Part shown: positions 15,234 to 23,745 of the stretch, piece after piece | Numbering within the stretch: position 1 is the first letter of the stretch | How the letters are laid out: every line of letters begins with the position of its first letter | Origin: Streptomyces griseoruber | GTDB taxonomy: Bacteria > Actinomycetota > Actinomycetes > Streptomycetales > Streptomycetaceae | Direction of reading: 5' to 3' | Assembly: GCF_001514205.1 (NCBI RefSeq) | Contig: NZ_KQ948769.1 | Coordinates: 91,606 to 155,605 of the forward strand | Length of the DNA: 64,000 bases | Translations under genes and position numbers: made by a program | The notes under the pieces: model-generated | What the model was told of the DNA's origin: nothing | The model's database searches: none | Seen by the model: the letters and a program-made list of their open reading frames with translations, nothing else

Positions 15234-18200
15234 ATGAGGAACCGTATGCAGGTCGCGCTCCAGGTCATGCTGGCACTGGTCGCCTGCTTGCTTGGGATCG
15301 CCACCAACTACGCGACCAGCACCGACGATGTTCCCTGGGTGCTGGAGGCGATTCAGCGGTTCTCCGTTCCGGCCATCGGCCTGCTGATCGTGGCCCTGGT
15401 GGTCGGGCAGGTCGTCGTCTACCGGCTGGAGAATCCCGCGCCGGCCCGGATCGACTGGCCGCGTGACCGGGTCCCGTACCCGGGACTTGACGCGTTCGAC
15501 GAGGACGAGGCCGCCGTCTACTTCGGCCGGGAGACACAGGCCGCCGAACTGACCCGCAGGCTGCACGCCACCACGACCCGCCCCGCGGAACGGTTCCTGG
15601 TGCTGGTCGGGGCGTCCGGGAGCGGCAAGTCCTCGCTGGTCAGGGCCGGAGTGATGCCCAGGCTTCGGGAACGCCGCTGGACCGTCGTACCGGCCTTCGC
15701 CCCGGGCCTCAACCCGCTGGGCGCCCTCGCGGGTGCGCTGGCGGCCGCCGCCGACGGGCAGGAACCGGCGAGCGCCGTACTGCGCAGGCTGCGCCAGGGG
15801 CCGGACGCTCTACGAACCGAGCTGTCGCGGCTGCGCGGCGGCCGGTTCCGGCGGATACTCCTCGTGGTCGACCAGTTCGAGGAGGTCGTCACCCTGGCGG
15901 GGGAACGTGAACGCGCCCAGTTCCTCAACGCGCTGCGTACCTGCGTGGAACAGGACCCGGCGGTCCGCGTTCTGGTCACCCTCCGGGTGGACCTGCTCGG
16001 CAGGCTCCTCGGCACCGGACAGGCTGACCTCCTTCAGCACCCCGTCGCCATCGGCACAATGGGCAGAGCGCAGCTCGTCGAAGTCGTGAAGAGCCCCGGG
16101 GCCCTCGTCGGCCTCGGCTTCGAGCCCGGAGTCGTCGACTCCATCGTGAGCGAGACCGGGACGGACGACGCACTACCGCTGCTCGCCTACCTCCTCCAGG
16201 AGTTGTACTTCGTCGCGGGGCCTGGCGGGACGGTGACCGAGGAGCTGTACCGGCGGCTCGGTGGCGTACCCGGCGCGCTGGCGCGTCAGGCGGACAACGC
16301 CGTGGCCGGGCTCGGGGCGGGCGTCGGCATCGACTTCGTCCTCCGCGTCCTGCTCAGGTTCGTCACCGTGGAGGGCCAGGACGTGGCCCGCCGTCATGTG
16401 CCGCTGTCCGAACTCGACGAACGGGACCGCCATGTCGTCGACGCCTTCGTCGAGGCGCGGCTGCTGCGCACCGACGTCACGGGCGGCGGCTCCGCAACTG
16501 GTAGCGAGCCCTGCGCGCAGGTGACACACGAGGCCCTCTTCCGTCAGTGGGCCCCGCTGCGGCAGGAGGTCGAGGCGCGGGCCGAACGGCTTCGCGAGCG
16601 CGCCGAACTGGAGCGGTGGGCGGCCGACTGGGAGCGGGCCGGACGCAGCGACGACTACCTCCTCACCGGGGAACGCCTCACGGCTGCCCGGCGCTGGCTC
16701 GAAGCACTGGAGGAATCCGGGCAGGCGTCCGCACCCGCCCGCGCGCTCGTCGAATCCTCGCAGCGCCGCGACCTGACCTTCCTGAGCCGGGTCTCCGACA
16801 GCATCGGCCGACAGGTGCTTCTTCACGCGGAGAGCGAACCGGAGCGCTCCCTGCTGCTCTCGCTCGCCGCACTCGGCGAGTGCACGCCCACGCCATCGGC
16901 CAGGCGCGGGCTGATGGCGGCGCTGGCGGCGAGTCACCTCCGCTCCCGGCTCGACGGACACACAGACACCGTCCGGCACGTCGCCTGGTCCCCGGACGGC
17001 CACAAGCTGGCTACGGCGTCCAGGGACGGCACCGGCCGCGTTTTCGACGCGCACTCCGGACGTCCACTCCTGGTACTGCCGTGCGACGGCGTCATGGCCG
17101 AGTCCGTCGCATGGTCACCGGACTCGGCGAGGGTGGCAACCGTCGGCCGTGACCGTGTCGTTCGGATCTGGGATGCCGCCTCGGGGGAGCCGGTCCGGCT
17201 GCTCACCGGCGCCGGAGACCTCAACAGGCAGGTGGCCTGGTCGCCGGACGGCCGCCATGTCGCGGCGGGCTCCAAGGACCGGACCGTACGGGTCTGGGAG
17301 CCCGATACCGGGCGGCTCGTGCACGAACTGCACGGGCACGGCGAGGATGTGTGGGGCGTTGCCTGGTCACCGGACGGCAACCGCCTCGCCTCCGCCTCCC
17401 ACGATCAGACCGCGATCGTGTGGGACCTGACGACCGGTACGGCGGCCACCACACTCACCGGCCACTCGGACTTCGTCGAGGGCATCGCCTGGTCACCGGA
17501 CGGACGGCACATCGCCACCGGCTCCGGGGACCACACCGCCCGCATCTGGGACGCCGGGACCGGCGACCTGCGCCTGCTGCTGCGAGGACACACCGACTAC
17601 GTGTGGAACCTGGCCTGGTCGCCGGACGGGCGGATGCTGGCCAGTGCCTCCTCCGACCGCACGGTGCGCATCGTCGGCACCGAGGACGCCAAGGTCCTGG
17701 CCGTGCTGCGAGGCCACGCCGACACGGTGTGGGGCGTCACCTGGTCACCCTGCGGGACCATGCTCGCCACGAGCTCCACCGACGGCAGCGGCATGGTGTG
17801 GGACCTGCGCCCGCGTGGCGCCGAAGCCGTACTGGCCGACGGACACCGCGGCCCCGTGAACCAGGCCGCATGGTCCGGCGACGGCAGCCGTTTCGCCACG
17901 GCCTCGGACGACGGCACCGTACGGGTGTGGGACGCGGTAACCGGTGTTCCGGCCGGGCCGGTGATCGAGGGGGAAGACCGGGCCTGGGCCGTTGCCTGGG
18001 CTCCGCAGGGGGAACGGCTCGCGTTCAGCGCCAACGACGGCCTGTTCCGGATCGTCGCCGGGCGTGGCGGCACGCTGTTCGAGCGACACGGCGAGGTCAT
18101 CGAGGGCTGCGCCTGGTCTCCGGACGGCGGCCGGGTCGCCACCGGTGGCCACGACGGTGCCGTGCGTGTCCTGTCCGCGTCGGACGGGACCGAGCTGCTC

Positions 18201-18788
18201 AAGCTGACGGAACACCAGGACTGGGTGGGCCGTGTGGCCTGGTCGCCGAGCGGACGGCTGCTCGCCAGCTGTTCCGACGACCGTACGTGCCGACTGTGGG
18301 ACATCGGGGAGGGGCTGCAGTTCACCGTGCTGCGCGGCCACGACAACTACGTGGAGGACGCCGCCTGGTCCCCGGACGAGTTGAGGATCGCCACCGCTTC
18401 CGGCGACTGGACGGCCGCCGTGTGGGACGTCGCCACCGGACGGCGCATCGAGGCGCTGAAAGGGCACGAGGGACGGCTCCGCGCCGTCGCCTGGTCGCCC
18501 GACGGCCGGCACATCGCCACGGGCGCGGACGACCGCACCGTACGTGTCTGGTCCGCCGCCTCCTTTGAGGAGATCGCCGTCGTCGGTGTGCACCAGGACA
18601 AGGTGACCTCCGTGGCCTGGTCCCCGGACGGCACACTGCTGCTCACGGGCTCGGCCGACGGGACGGCGCGCGTGTGGCGGGCGGAGCCGGACCACGACCA
18701 GCTGGAGGCGACCGCCCGGGGAAGGGTCTTCCGTACCCTGACCCGCGAGGAACGGCGGCAGCATCTTCTGCCGCTCGACCCCGCGTGA
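15234..18788 (+). CDS. Membrane-tethered STAND NTPase with fourteen WD40 repeats
   Basis: 1184 residues. Two membrane helices are predicted at the N-terminus (about 7-25 and 45-64). Next is a novel-STAND-type NTPase domain: the entry motif PYPGLDAFDEDEAAVYFGRE, Walker A GASGSGKSS (126-134) and Walker B LLVVDQFEE (about 209-217). A helical segment leads to fourteen WD40 repeats from about residue 570 to 1160, each with a VAWSPDG-like core; fourteen would build two seven-bladed propellers. STAND proteins are ligand-triggered switches used in signalling and in some phage-defence systems. No effector domain is visible at either end, so output may be through the membrane or a partner. The gene is monocistronic as far as I can see. 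Confidence 0.93.
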   Translation: MRNRMQVALQVMLALVACLLGIATNYATSTDDVPWVLEAIQRFSVPAIGLLIVALVVGQVVVYRLENPAPARIDWPRDRVPYPGLDAFDEDEAAVYFGRETQAAELTRRLHATTTRPAERFLVLVGASGSGKSSLVRAGVMPRLRERRWTVVPAFAPGLNPLGALAGALAAAADGQEPASAVLRRLRQGPDALRTELSRLRGGRFRRILLVVDQFEEVVTLAGERERAQFLNALRTCVEQDPAVRVLVTLRVDLLGRLLGTGQADLLQHPVAIGTMGRAQLVEVVKSPGALVGLGFEPGVVDSIVSETGTDDALPLLAYLLQELYFVAGPGGTVTEELYRRLGGVPGALARQADNAVAGLGAGVGIDFVLRVLLRFVTVEGQDVARRHVPLSELDERDRHVVDAFVEARLLRTDVTGGGSATGSEPCAQVTHEALFRQWAPLRQEVEARAERLRERAELERWAADWERAGRSDDYLLTGERLTAARRWLEALEESGQASAPARALVESSQRRDLTFLSRVSDSIGRQVLLHAESEPERSLLLSLAALGECTPTPSARRGLMAALAASHLRSRLDGHTDTVRHVAWSPDGHKLATASRDGTGRVFDAHSGRPLLVLPCDGVMAESVAWSPDSARVATVGRDRVVRIWDAASGEPVRLLTGAGDLNRQVAWSPDGRHVAAGSKDRTVRVWEPDTGRLVHELHGHGEDVWGVAWSPDGNRLASASHDQTAIVWDLTTGTAATTLTGHSDFVEGIAWSPDGRHIATGSGDHTARIWDAGTGDLRLLLRGHTDYVWNLAWSPDGRMLASASSDRTVRIVGTEDAKVLAVLRGHADTVWGVTWSPCGTMLATSSTDGSGMVWDLRPRGAEAVLADGHRGPVNQAAWSGDGSRFATASDDGTVRVWDAVTGVPAGPVIEGEDRAWAVAWAPQGERLAFSANDGLFRIVAGRGGTLFERHGEVIEGCAWSPDGGRVATGGHDGAVRVLSASDGTELLKLTEHQDWVGRVAWSPSGRLLASCSDDRTCRLWDIGEGLQFTVLRGHDNYVEDAAWSPDELRIATASGDWTAAVWDVATGRRIEALKGHEGRLRAVAWSPDGRHIATGADDRTVRVWSAASFEEIAVVGVHQDKVTSVAWSPDGTLLLTGSADGTARVWRAEPDHDQLEATARGRVFRTLTREERRQHLLPLDPA

Positions 18789-18809
18789 CCGCTTGAAGCA
18801 GTAGATGAA

Positions 18810-19109
18810 TCAGTAGACCGATTCCACCGTGCGCTCCTCGGTGCGGACAAGGTAGTCGTCCGGGTCCAGGCCCATGGCCTTGCGCTCGGGCGACGCCCAG
18901 TACAGCGCGTTGCGCTCGGCGAACGTCTCCGGACCGTCGTACGAGATCAGCCAGACGAACTGGCTGTGCTCCCGGTCCACCCAGGCCCCTCCGATTGCGA
19001 ACCCCAATTCCAGCCGCAACGGCACGATTTCCTCCCGCCACCGCTCCACCCACTCGTCGAGCAGGCCCTCCCGGACGGTGTACGTACGCAGCTGTGTGGT
19101 CTTCGGCAT
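18810..19109 (-). CDS. NIPSNAP family protein
   Basis: 99 residues with a single ferredoxin-like NIPSNAP domain: QLRTYTVREGLLDEWVERW at the N-terminus, then FVWLISYDGPETF and ALYWASPERKA. The family is of uncertain biochemical role; bacterial members are small dimeric alpha/beta-barrel proteins. It converges with the STAND NTPase gene (21 bp apart). There is no evident partner. Confidence 0.9.
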   Translation of the reverse strand: MPKTTQLRTYTVREGLLDEWVERWREEIVPLRLELGFAIGGAWVDREHSQFVWLISYDGPETFAERNALYWASPERKAMGLDPDDYLVRTEERTVESVY

Positions 19110-19213
19110 GCGGATATCCTCTACGACCTTGGAGGCGGAGAGGGGTCGGATTTCTGGTCGCTCTCAGGACGCTCCGCCCGTCAGCTCTGACCGTTGAGGC
19201 AAGCCCTCAGCGA

Positions 19214-19411
19214 TCACGGCACCGAATTGCCCACGAACCTGCACCAGGCGTCGGCCGATACCTTGACATGAGGGCCGCCTGGCGCCTTGGAGTCCCGCAC
19301 TAGCACCCCTGACGGAACGAAAGCAGCCTCCACGCACTCAGTCGTGTTACCGCCGCTGTGCGACGACTTGAACCAGACAGGCTCGGAGACAGGCTGGGGA
19401 CCGGCAGACAT
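19214..19411 (-). CDS. DUF397 domain protein
   Basis: 65 residues with the DUF397 signature: WFKSSHSGGNTTECVEAAF near the start, VLVRDSKAPGG in the middle and a C-terminal Trp/Phe segment (AWCRFV). These small proteins accompany Scr1-type XRE regulators in Streptomyces and are thought to antagonise or assist them. Its ATG directly follows the stop codon of the XRE gene with no gap, so it is co-translated. Confidence 0.95.
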   Translation of the reverse strand: MSAGPQPVSEPVWFKSSHSGGNTTECVEAAFVPSGVLVRDSKAPGGPHVKVSADAWCRFVGNSVP

Positions 19412-20257
19412 TCAGAGCTCCTTGCGGGCGCGGTGGATCATGGCGGAGGAAGCTTCCATGTCCAACGCTTGCGCCAGGAGGTACTCGAACGCAAGTCTGT
19501 ATCGCTCCAGTTCCTCGTCCTTTTCCAGGAAGAGGGAACCGGTGTGGAAGTCGACGTAGACCACATCGAGCGCCGGCTCGGGGCCACCGATGATGACGAA
19601 GCTGCCCAGCGCCGCGGCGTGGGCCCCCTTGGCGAAAGGCAGTACCTGAAGCGTGATGTGAGGAGACTCGTTCGCTTCGAGAAGCCGGTCGAGTTGCTCC
19701 CGCATGGTCGTAGGTGAACCGACGACACGCCGGATCACGGACTCGTCGAGGATCGCCCACAGACGTAGCGGCTTCGGGCGGGTGAGAATCTCCTGCCGCT
19801 TCATACGGATGTCGACCAGGTGCTCGATTTCCGGCTGCTCCAGGGGTACTTCGTTGGCCTTCTGAAGCGCCGTGCTGTACGCGCGCGTCTGCAGAAGGCC
19901 AGGGACGTAGACACACCCGAAGTGACTCTCGCGCACAGCTTCGTCCTCAAGCGTGAGCAGCAAGTTCATGCTCTCTGGGATGGAGTCCGCGAAGGAACTC
20001 CACCAGCCTTGCTGTTTAGCGTTCTTGGCGATGCCGACAACAGCGTTGCGCTCGGCATCGGTTGCCCCGTACTCACGGCACAACGCATCGACGACGAGCC
20101 ACTTGACCGGTCCGGCCTGGGTTTCGTACCGGCTGACCGTCGCCTTTGACACGCCAACGAGCTGCCCGGCTTCCTCCAGGGTCAGCCCTTTGCGGGCGCG
20201 CAACTTGCGCATCATCGCTCCAAGTTGGCGGCGACGGGTGGTGGTCCGTTCGGACAT
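19412..20257 (-). CDS. Scr1/DUF5753-type XRE regulator
   Basis: 281 residues. The HTH is at about 10-65 (LGAMMRKLRARKGLTLEEAG, then VSKATVSRYETQ), followed by a DUF5753 ligand-binding-like domain (YVPGLLQTRAYSTAL; LPFAKGAHAAALGSFVII; FLEKDEELERYRLAF). Such regulators form a trio with DUF397 and an ATP-binding protein, all present here (whiJ-like arrangement). It is divergent from the HATPase gene. The target genes are unknown; effects on development or secondary metabolism are known for some paralogues. Confidence 0.95.
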   Translation of the reverse strand: MSERTTTRRRQLGAMMRKLRARKGLTLEEAGQLVGVSKATVSRYETQAGPVKWLVVDALCREYGATDAERNAVVGIAKNAKQQGWWSSFADSIPESMNLLLTLEDEAVRESHFGCVYVPGLLQTRAYSTALQKANEVPLEQPEIEHLVDIRMKRQEILTRPKPLRLWAILDESVIRRVVGSPTTMREQLDRLLEANESPHITLQVLPFAKGAHAAALGSFVIIGGPEPALDVVYVDFHTGSLFLEKDEELERYRLAFEYLLAQALDMEASSAMIHRARKEL

Positions 20258-20474
20258 GTGGCTCCTTCGCCATGGGCCGGGCTGCGGGCCCGGAGATCCC
20301 CATCAGGCTAGGCAGCCGAGGTGCCAGGCGACGTCAGATTCACCCGATGGATTCTCGTGAGAAGTTACACAGCGAGATTTCTCCGTGCCATGCTTGCTCT
20401 TAGATCGCTACGCAGTGCAGTCGTACGGATACGGCAGGCGCAGCATGTGCGTGGCCTGGGAGGGAGGAGTAGTC

Positions 20475-21107
20475 GTGTCCGGCTACGAAGTCACCGAACC
20501 CCGACTCCGCTGTGTTCTGCCTTTCGAAGCGGTGCCGGCGGAAGTGGGTCTTCTTCGGAGAGCGGCCGTGAAGCAGCTGAGCCAATGGGGGATGCCGGTC
20601 GCAGTCGACGAGGCAGAGCTGCTCGTCACGGAGCTGGCCACCAACGTCGTCAAGCACGTCGGCGAAGGCGTGTCAGCAGCCCTGATCCTTGAGTGGAGAG
20701 GAGAGCGGCTCCGACTCGAAGTCCATGACAAGAGCCGGACACCGCCGTCACCGAGGACGCCCGACAGCGATGACGTGTGCGGCAGAGGCCTGCACCTGCT
20801 GGCGTCACTGGCGGTCGATTGGGGCACAGCGCTGACGGCGGCAGGGAAAGCGGTCTGGTGCGAGATCGCGATGGGCACGGGATCTGCCTGCCGACGCATC
20901 GAGCGGGCCGCGGCTGCGCTTGAGAACTACCCAGGCACCGGTAGGGGCAGCGCGCTGCAGAGGAGAGGGCGTGACGCGGGCCTTACCGAGTCAGCGGTCG
21001 AGCTGATCGCAGACCTGCTCCACTGGACCGCTGCCCGCGGCCTCGACCCGGATGACGTCCTCGACCGTGCGCAGATGCACTACGAAGCCGAAGCGGACGC
21101 GGCCTAG
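20475..21107 (+). CDS. HATPase-type ATP-binding regulator (anti-sigma-like)
   Basis: 210 residues from GTG 20475, which follows AGGGAGGAG at 20461-20469. The GHKL fold of SpoIIAB/RsbW-like proteins is visible: the N-box VTELATNVVKHV and the shortened G-boxes around VHDKSRTPP and GRGLHLLASLA. A C-terminal extension of about 80 residues (TESAVELIADLLHW) is not part of the standard domain. It forms a divergent pair with the XRE/DUF397 genes. Its stop codon overlaps that of the HNH gene in a CTAG shared by both strands. Confidence 0.88.
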   Translation: MSGYEVTEPRLRCVLPFEAVPAEVGLLRRAAVKQLSQWGMPVAVDEAELLVTELATNVVKHVGEGVSAALILEWRGERLRLEVHDKSRTPPSPRTPDSDDVCGRGLHLLASLAVDWGTALTAAGKAVWCEIAMGTGSACRRIERAAAALENYPGTGRGSALQRRGRDAGLTESAVELIADLLHWTAARGLDPDDVLDRAQMHYEAEADAA

Positions 21108-21853
21108 TGGGTGTCATCCGATGCGGACTTGCGCATCCACTCCCGCAGGGCGGCCGGGGTGCGCCAGGATTCTCCGGGACGGCACCTGTGACACATGCGG
21201 TGGCAGTTGGCGCAGACGCATGCGAGGTCGTCGAGCTTGGTCTCCCGTGTTCCGGAAGTGTGGAGGGGAGTGACGTGGTGCACTTCGATGTATCCCTCGC
21301 CCAGCTCTCCGTAGGTGTGGGCGAAGTCAAAGTTGCAGACCTCACACCGCAGAGGTCCTCCGCGTCGCCGTACCTGGTCGATCTTCCGAGCGCGGAGCTT
21401 CGGGTTCCGCTCGCGGGCGAGGGCCCGGCGGACGAGAAGGCGTCCCTCGACGGCACTGACACCCAGCTCGTCGACTTCGTCGGGCTGTGGGGGGATGAGA
21501 TGGAACTCACCCGAGCTGATGCCGTCTTCGACGGCTCGGGCGGCCTGGAGCATCTCGGCCTCACGTTCGGTGAAGGCGTCGATCATGAGCAGCGTGGGCT
21601 TGCCGCACCGGGTGGCCTTGCCTGTGTAGTGCCTGTGGTTGCTCGCGAAGTCCGTGGTCTTGCGGCTGACACTGTCGGGGGACCGGAAGCTGGGCAGGGC
21701 GAGTACTTCCGGTTCGTGGATCGGCAGCGAGCGGAGGAGCTCCGACAGCTCTCGTACCTCCGGGTCGTTGGTGCGCAGCTCCCGCCAGCCGTTCTTCACG
21801 ACGAGCGCCCCAGCGAGCAGCAGCTCGTCCTCAGTCCACGCAGGTATCCGCAT
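21104..21853 (-). CDS. HNH endonuclease, McrA-like layout
   Basis: 249 residues. An N-terminal domain (about 1-110: IPAWTEDELLLAGALVVKNG, PEVRELSELLRSLPIH, SVSRKTTDF) is of a type found in McrA-like Streptomyces nucleases. The C-terminal HNH zinc-finger nuclease has CEVC (170-173), EVHHVTPL (His192, His193) and CANCHRMCH (214-222). ATG 21853 has no Shine-Dalgarno, but a -10-like TACGAT lies seven bases upstream, which would fit a leaderless transcript. It is divergent from the methyltransferase and probably belongs to the same restriction island. It may be a modification-dependent or nicking enzyme; this is not determined. Confidence 0.85.
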   Translation of the reverse strand: MRIPAWTEDELLLAGALVVKNGWRELRTNDPEVRELSELLRSLPIHEPEVLALPSFRSPDSVSRKTTDFASNHRHYTGKATRCGKPTLLMIDAFTEREAEMLQAARAVEDGISSGEFHLIPPQPDEVDELGVSAVEGRLLVRRALARERNPKLRARKIDQVRRRGGPLRCEVCNFDFAHTYGELGEGYIEVHHVTPLHTSGTRETKLDDLACVCANCHRMCHRCRPGESWRTPAALREWMRKSASDDTH

Positions 21854-22014
21854 GAGCCATATCGTATGAGTGTTCGGTGCGGCGGAGGGTGCGTTCAGCG
21901 AACCGCGGGGCGTGCTGCACACTGGGTGGGGTCTCGTTGTCAGTGGGGTCTGTCACCCTCAGTGATGGTGGATTGCAAGATGAGTCTGCCGCTGTACGGC
22001 TGTAAGGAGGGGGC

Positions 22015-23235
22015 ATGACCCGCATGAAGGAACCTGAGGGCGTCACCGCGGTGCCGAGGGAGCCTGAGTTCACGTCGATCGAGATCTGCGCAGGGGCCGG
22101 CGGACAGGCCATTGGCCTGCATCAGGCGGGCTTCGGTCACCTCGCTCTGGTTGAGATTGACCAGCACGCGGTGGAAACGCTCAGTCTGAACATCGAAGAC
22201 CATGAGGTGTGGGCCTGGGAGCGCGAGCACTGCGACGTCCTGGCGGCTGACGTCAAGGAGTTCGAGCCTTACCGGGACTTGCGCAAGAGCGCTGACCTGC
22301 TGAAGCCGGACGACCTAGATCTCCTGGCCGGCGGTGTTCCATGTCCCCCGTTCTCGCACGCAGGTAAGCAGCTCGGTAAGGACGACGAGCGAGATCTCTT
22401 TCCCCGCATGCTGCGGCTGGTTGAGATCCTCAGGCCGCGTGCGGTGATGATCGAGAACGTTCGCGGGATCATGGACCCGAAGTTCTCGGACTACCGCGAC
22501 TGGATCAAGGCGAGGCTTGAGGGCGGTACCTACCGGGCCGAAGACGGCCAGCTCGCCACAGAGGAAGGGCTCGGCTACACCGTCAGCCGGTGGGACGTTC
22601 TGGAAGCCAGTGACTTCGGCGTTCCCCAGCTTCGTCCTCGCGCCATCCTTGTCGCCTTCCGGGACGACGTGATCAAGGACCTCAAGTACGAGTGGCCCAC
22701 ACCTACACATGAGGACCCGGTCAGCGTTGCGGTGAGCCTTGAGCCATCCATGCGTGAGCGTTTCGGGCGGTATTTCGACGGGGCTCAGTCAACGCTGGCA
22801 CACGAGCGATTCGATCGGTGGCTCACCAGGGCACGCGAACGCGATGCCGAACTCAAGGGCAAGGGGGGAGGCATTGCGCCTACCCTTGTCGGCGGATCGA
22901 AGAAGCATGGTGGTGCAGACTTGGGCCCCAGTCGCGCAAAGGCGGCCTGGAGGAACCTCGGTGTCTCCGGCATGGGTGTCGCCAACGACATCGACACTTG
23001 TGTAGAGAAAAAGACCGAGGGCCGCGATCTGTTCGGCCCCGATGGGCCCATGCTTACGGTGCGGCAGGCCGCAATCATTCAGGGCTTCCCCACCGAATGG
23101 GACTTCGCGGGCGGCAAGACTGCACAGTACCGGCAGGTCGGTAATGCATTCCCGCCGCCTGTGGCCAAGGCGGTTGGTGAGTCGATCATCGAGGTGCTGA
23201 AAGCAGCTCGGGAGCGCGACCAGAAACAGGCCTGA
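22015..23235 (+). CDS. DNA (cytosine-5) methyltransferase, predicted GCCGGC-specific
   Basis: 406 residues carrying the C5-methyltransferase motifs in order: motif I EICAGAGGQAIG (23-34), motif IV GGVPCPPFS with the catalytic Cys110, motif VI ENVRG (147-151), motif VIII QLRPRAILV, and motif X with QYRQVGNAFPPPVA near the end. ATG 22015 follows AAGGAGGGGGC. It is convergent with the Vsr gene; the two stop codons are back to back (TGATCA, 23233-23238). Specificity is inferred from the neighbouring NgoMIV- and NaeI-family REases, both of which act on GCCGGC in characterised systems. Two such sites lie in this gene (22096 and 22327). Confidence 0.95.
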   Translation: MTRMKEPEGVTAVPREPEFTSIEICAGAGGQAIGLHQAGFGHLALVEIDQHAVETLSLNIEDHEVWAWEREHCDVLAADVKEFEPYRDLRKSADLLKPDDLDLLAGGVPCPPFSHAGKQLGKDDERDLFPRMLRLVEILRPRAVMIENVRGIMDPKFSDYRDWIKARLEGGTYRAEDGQLATEEGLGYTVSRWDVLEASDFGVPQLRPRAILVAFRDDVIKDLKYEWPTPTHEDPVSVAVSLEPSMRERFGRYFDGAQSTLAHERFDRWLTRARERDAELKGKGGGIAPTLVGGSKKHGGADLGPSRAKAAWRNLGVSGMGVANDIDTCVEKKTEGRDLFGPDGPMLTVRQAAIIQGFPTEWDFAGGKTAQYRQVGNAFPPPVAKAVGESIIEVLKAARERDQKQA

Positions 23236-23745
23236 TCACCTGCTCGCGGTCCCCTTCCGTGCTGCACTGCGGTGCCTCTCGACCTCGGCTGCGATGCGTG
23301 CCGCGCAGTCTTCCGAAGGCTCGTGTTCCCAGAACCGGAGCACCGTCCAGCCGGCCTCCGTCAGGCGCTGGTCGGTGTCCCGGTCGCGGGCCATGTTCCG
23401 GGCCACCTTGTCTGACCAGTAGCCCGGGTTGGTCTTCGGTGGTACGTAGTGCTCTGGGCAGCCATGCCAGTAGCAGCCGTCAATGAAGACCGCTACCTTC
23501 GCCGGCCCAAAGACCATGTCAGCGGTCCGGCGAAGACCTGGTAGGGGCTTGGCGGCGACGCGGTAGCGCAGGCCCTGGGCATGCACCAGCTTCCGGATCA
23601 GCCACTCCGGCTTGGTGTCCCGGTTGCGGATGGCCTGCATGTTGCGGCGCCTGGCTGCAGACGAGGCCCACGAACCCTCCGGAGGCACCCAGTCTCCTGC
23701 TGGGTCGGCCTGCGGTTCGTTGCTCTGTGTCGGACGCGTCACCAT
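23236..23745 (-). CDS. vsr: Very short patch repair endonuclease (Vsr)
   Basis: 169 residues. Vsr nucleases nick beside T:G mismatches that arise when 5-methylcytosine deaminates, starting short-patch repair. The family blocks are present: RRRNMQAIRNRDTKPEW (33-48), GLRYRV (58-63), the metal-binding Asp in TADMVF (Asp76), FIDGCYWHGCPEHY (87-100, with the conserved His94) and NPGYWSDKV. ATG 23745 overlaps the end of the NgoMIV-family gene by seven bases, so it is co-translated with the REase rather than with the methyltransferase whose product it protects. Confidence 0.95.
   Translation of the reverse strand: MVTRPTQSNEPQADPAGDWVPPEGSWASSAARRRNMQAIRNRDTKPEWLIRKLVHAQGLRYRVAAKPLPGLRRTADMVFGPAKVAVFIDGCYWHGCPEHYVPPKTNPGYWSDKVARNMARDRDTDQRLTEAGWTVLRFWEHEPSEDCAARIAAEVERHRSAARKGTASR

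Noticed and set aside
14909..15307. Minus-strand gene between GNAT and STAND
   Set aside because: No ribosome binding site or recognisable domain, and the composition fits a shadow frame of the flanking coding sequence.
17351..18568. 405-codon frame within the STAND gene
   Set aside because: It is an alternative frame of the WD40 repeats; its repetitive look only mirrors them.
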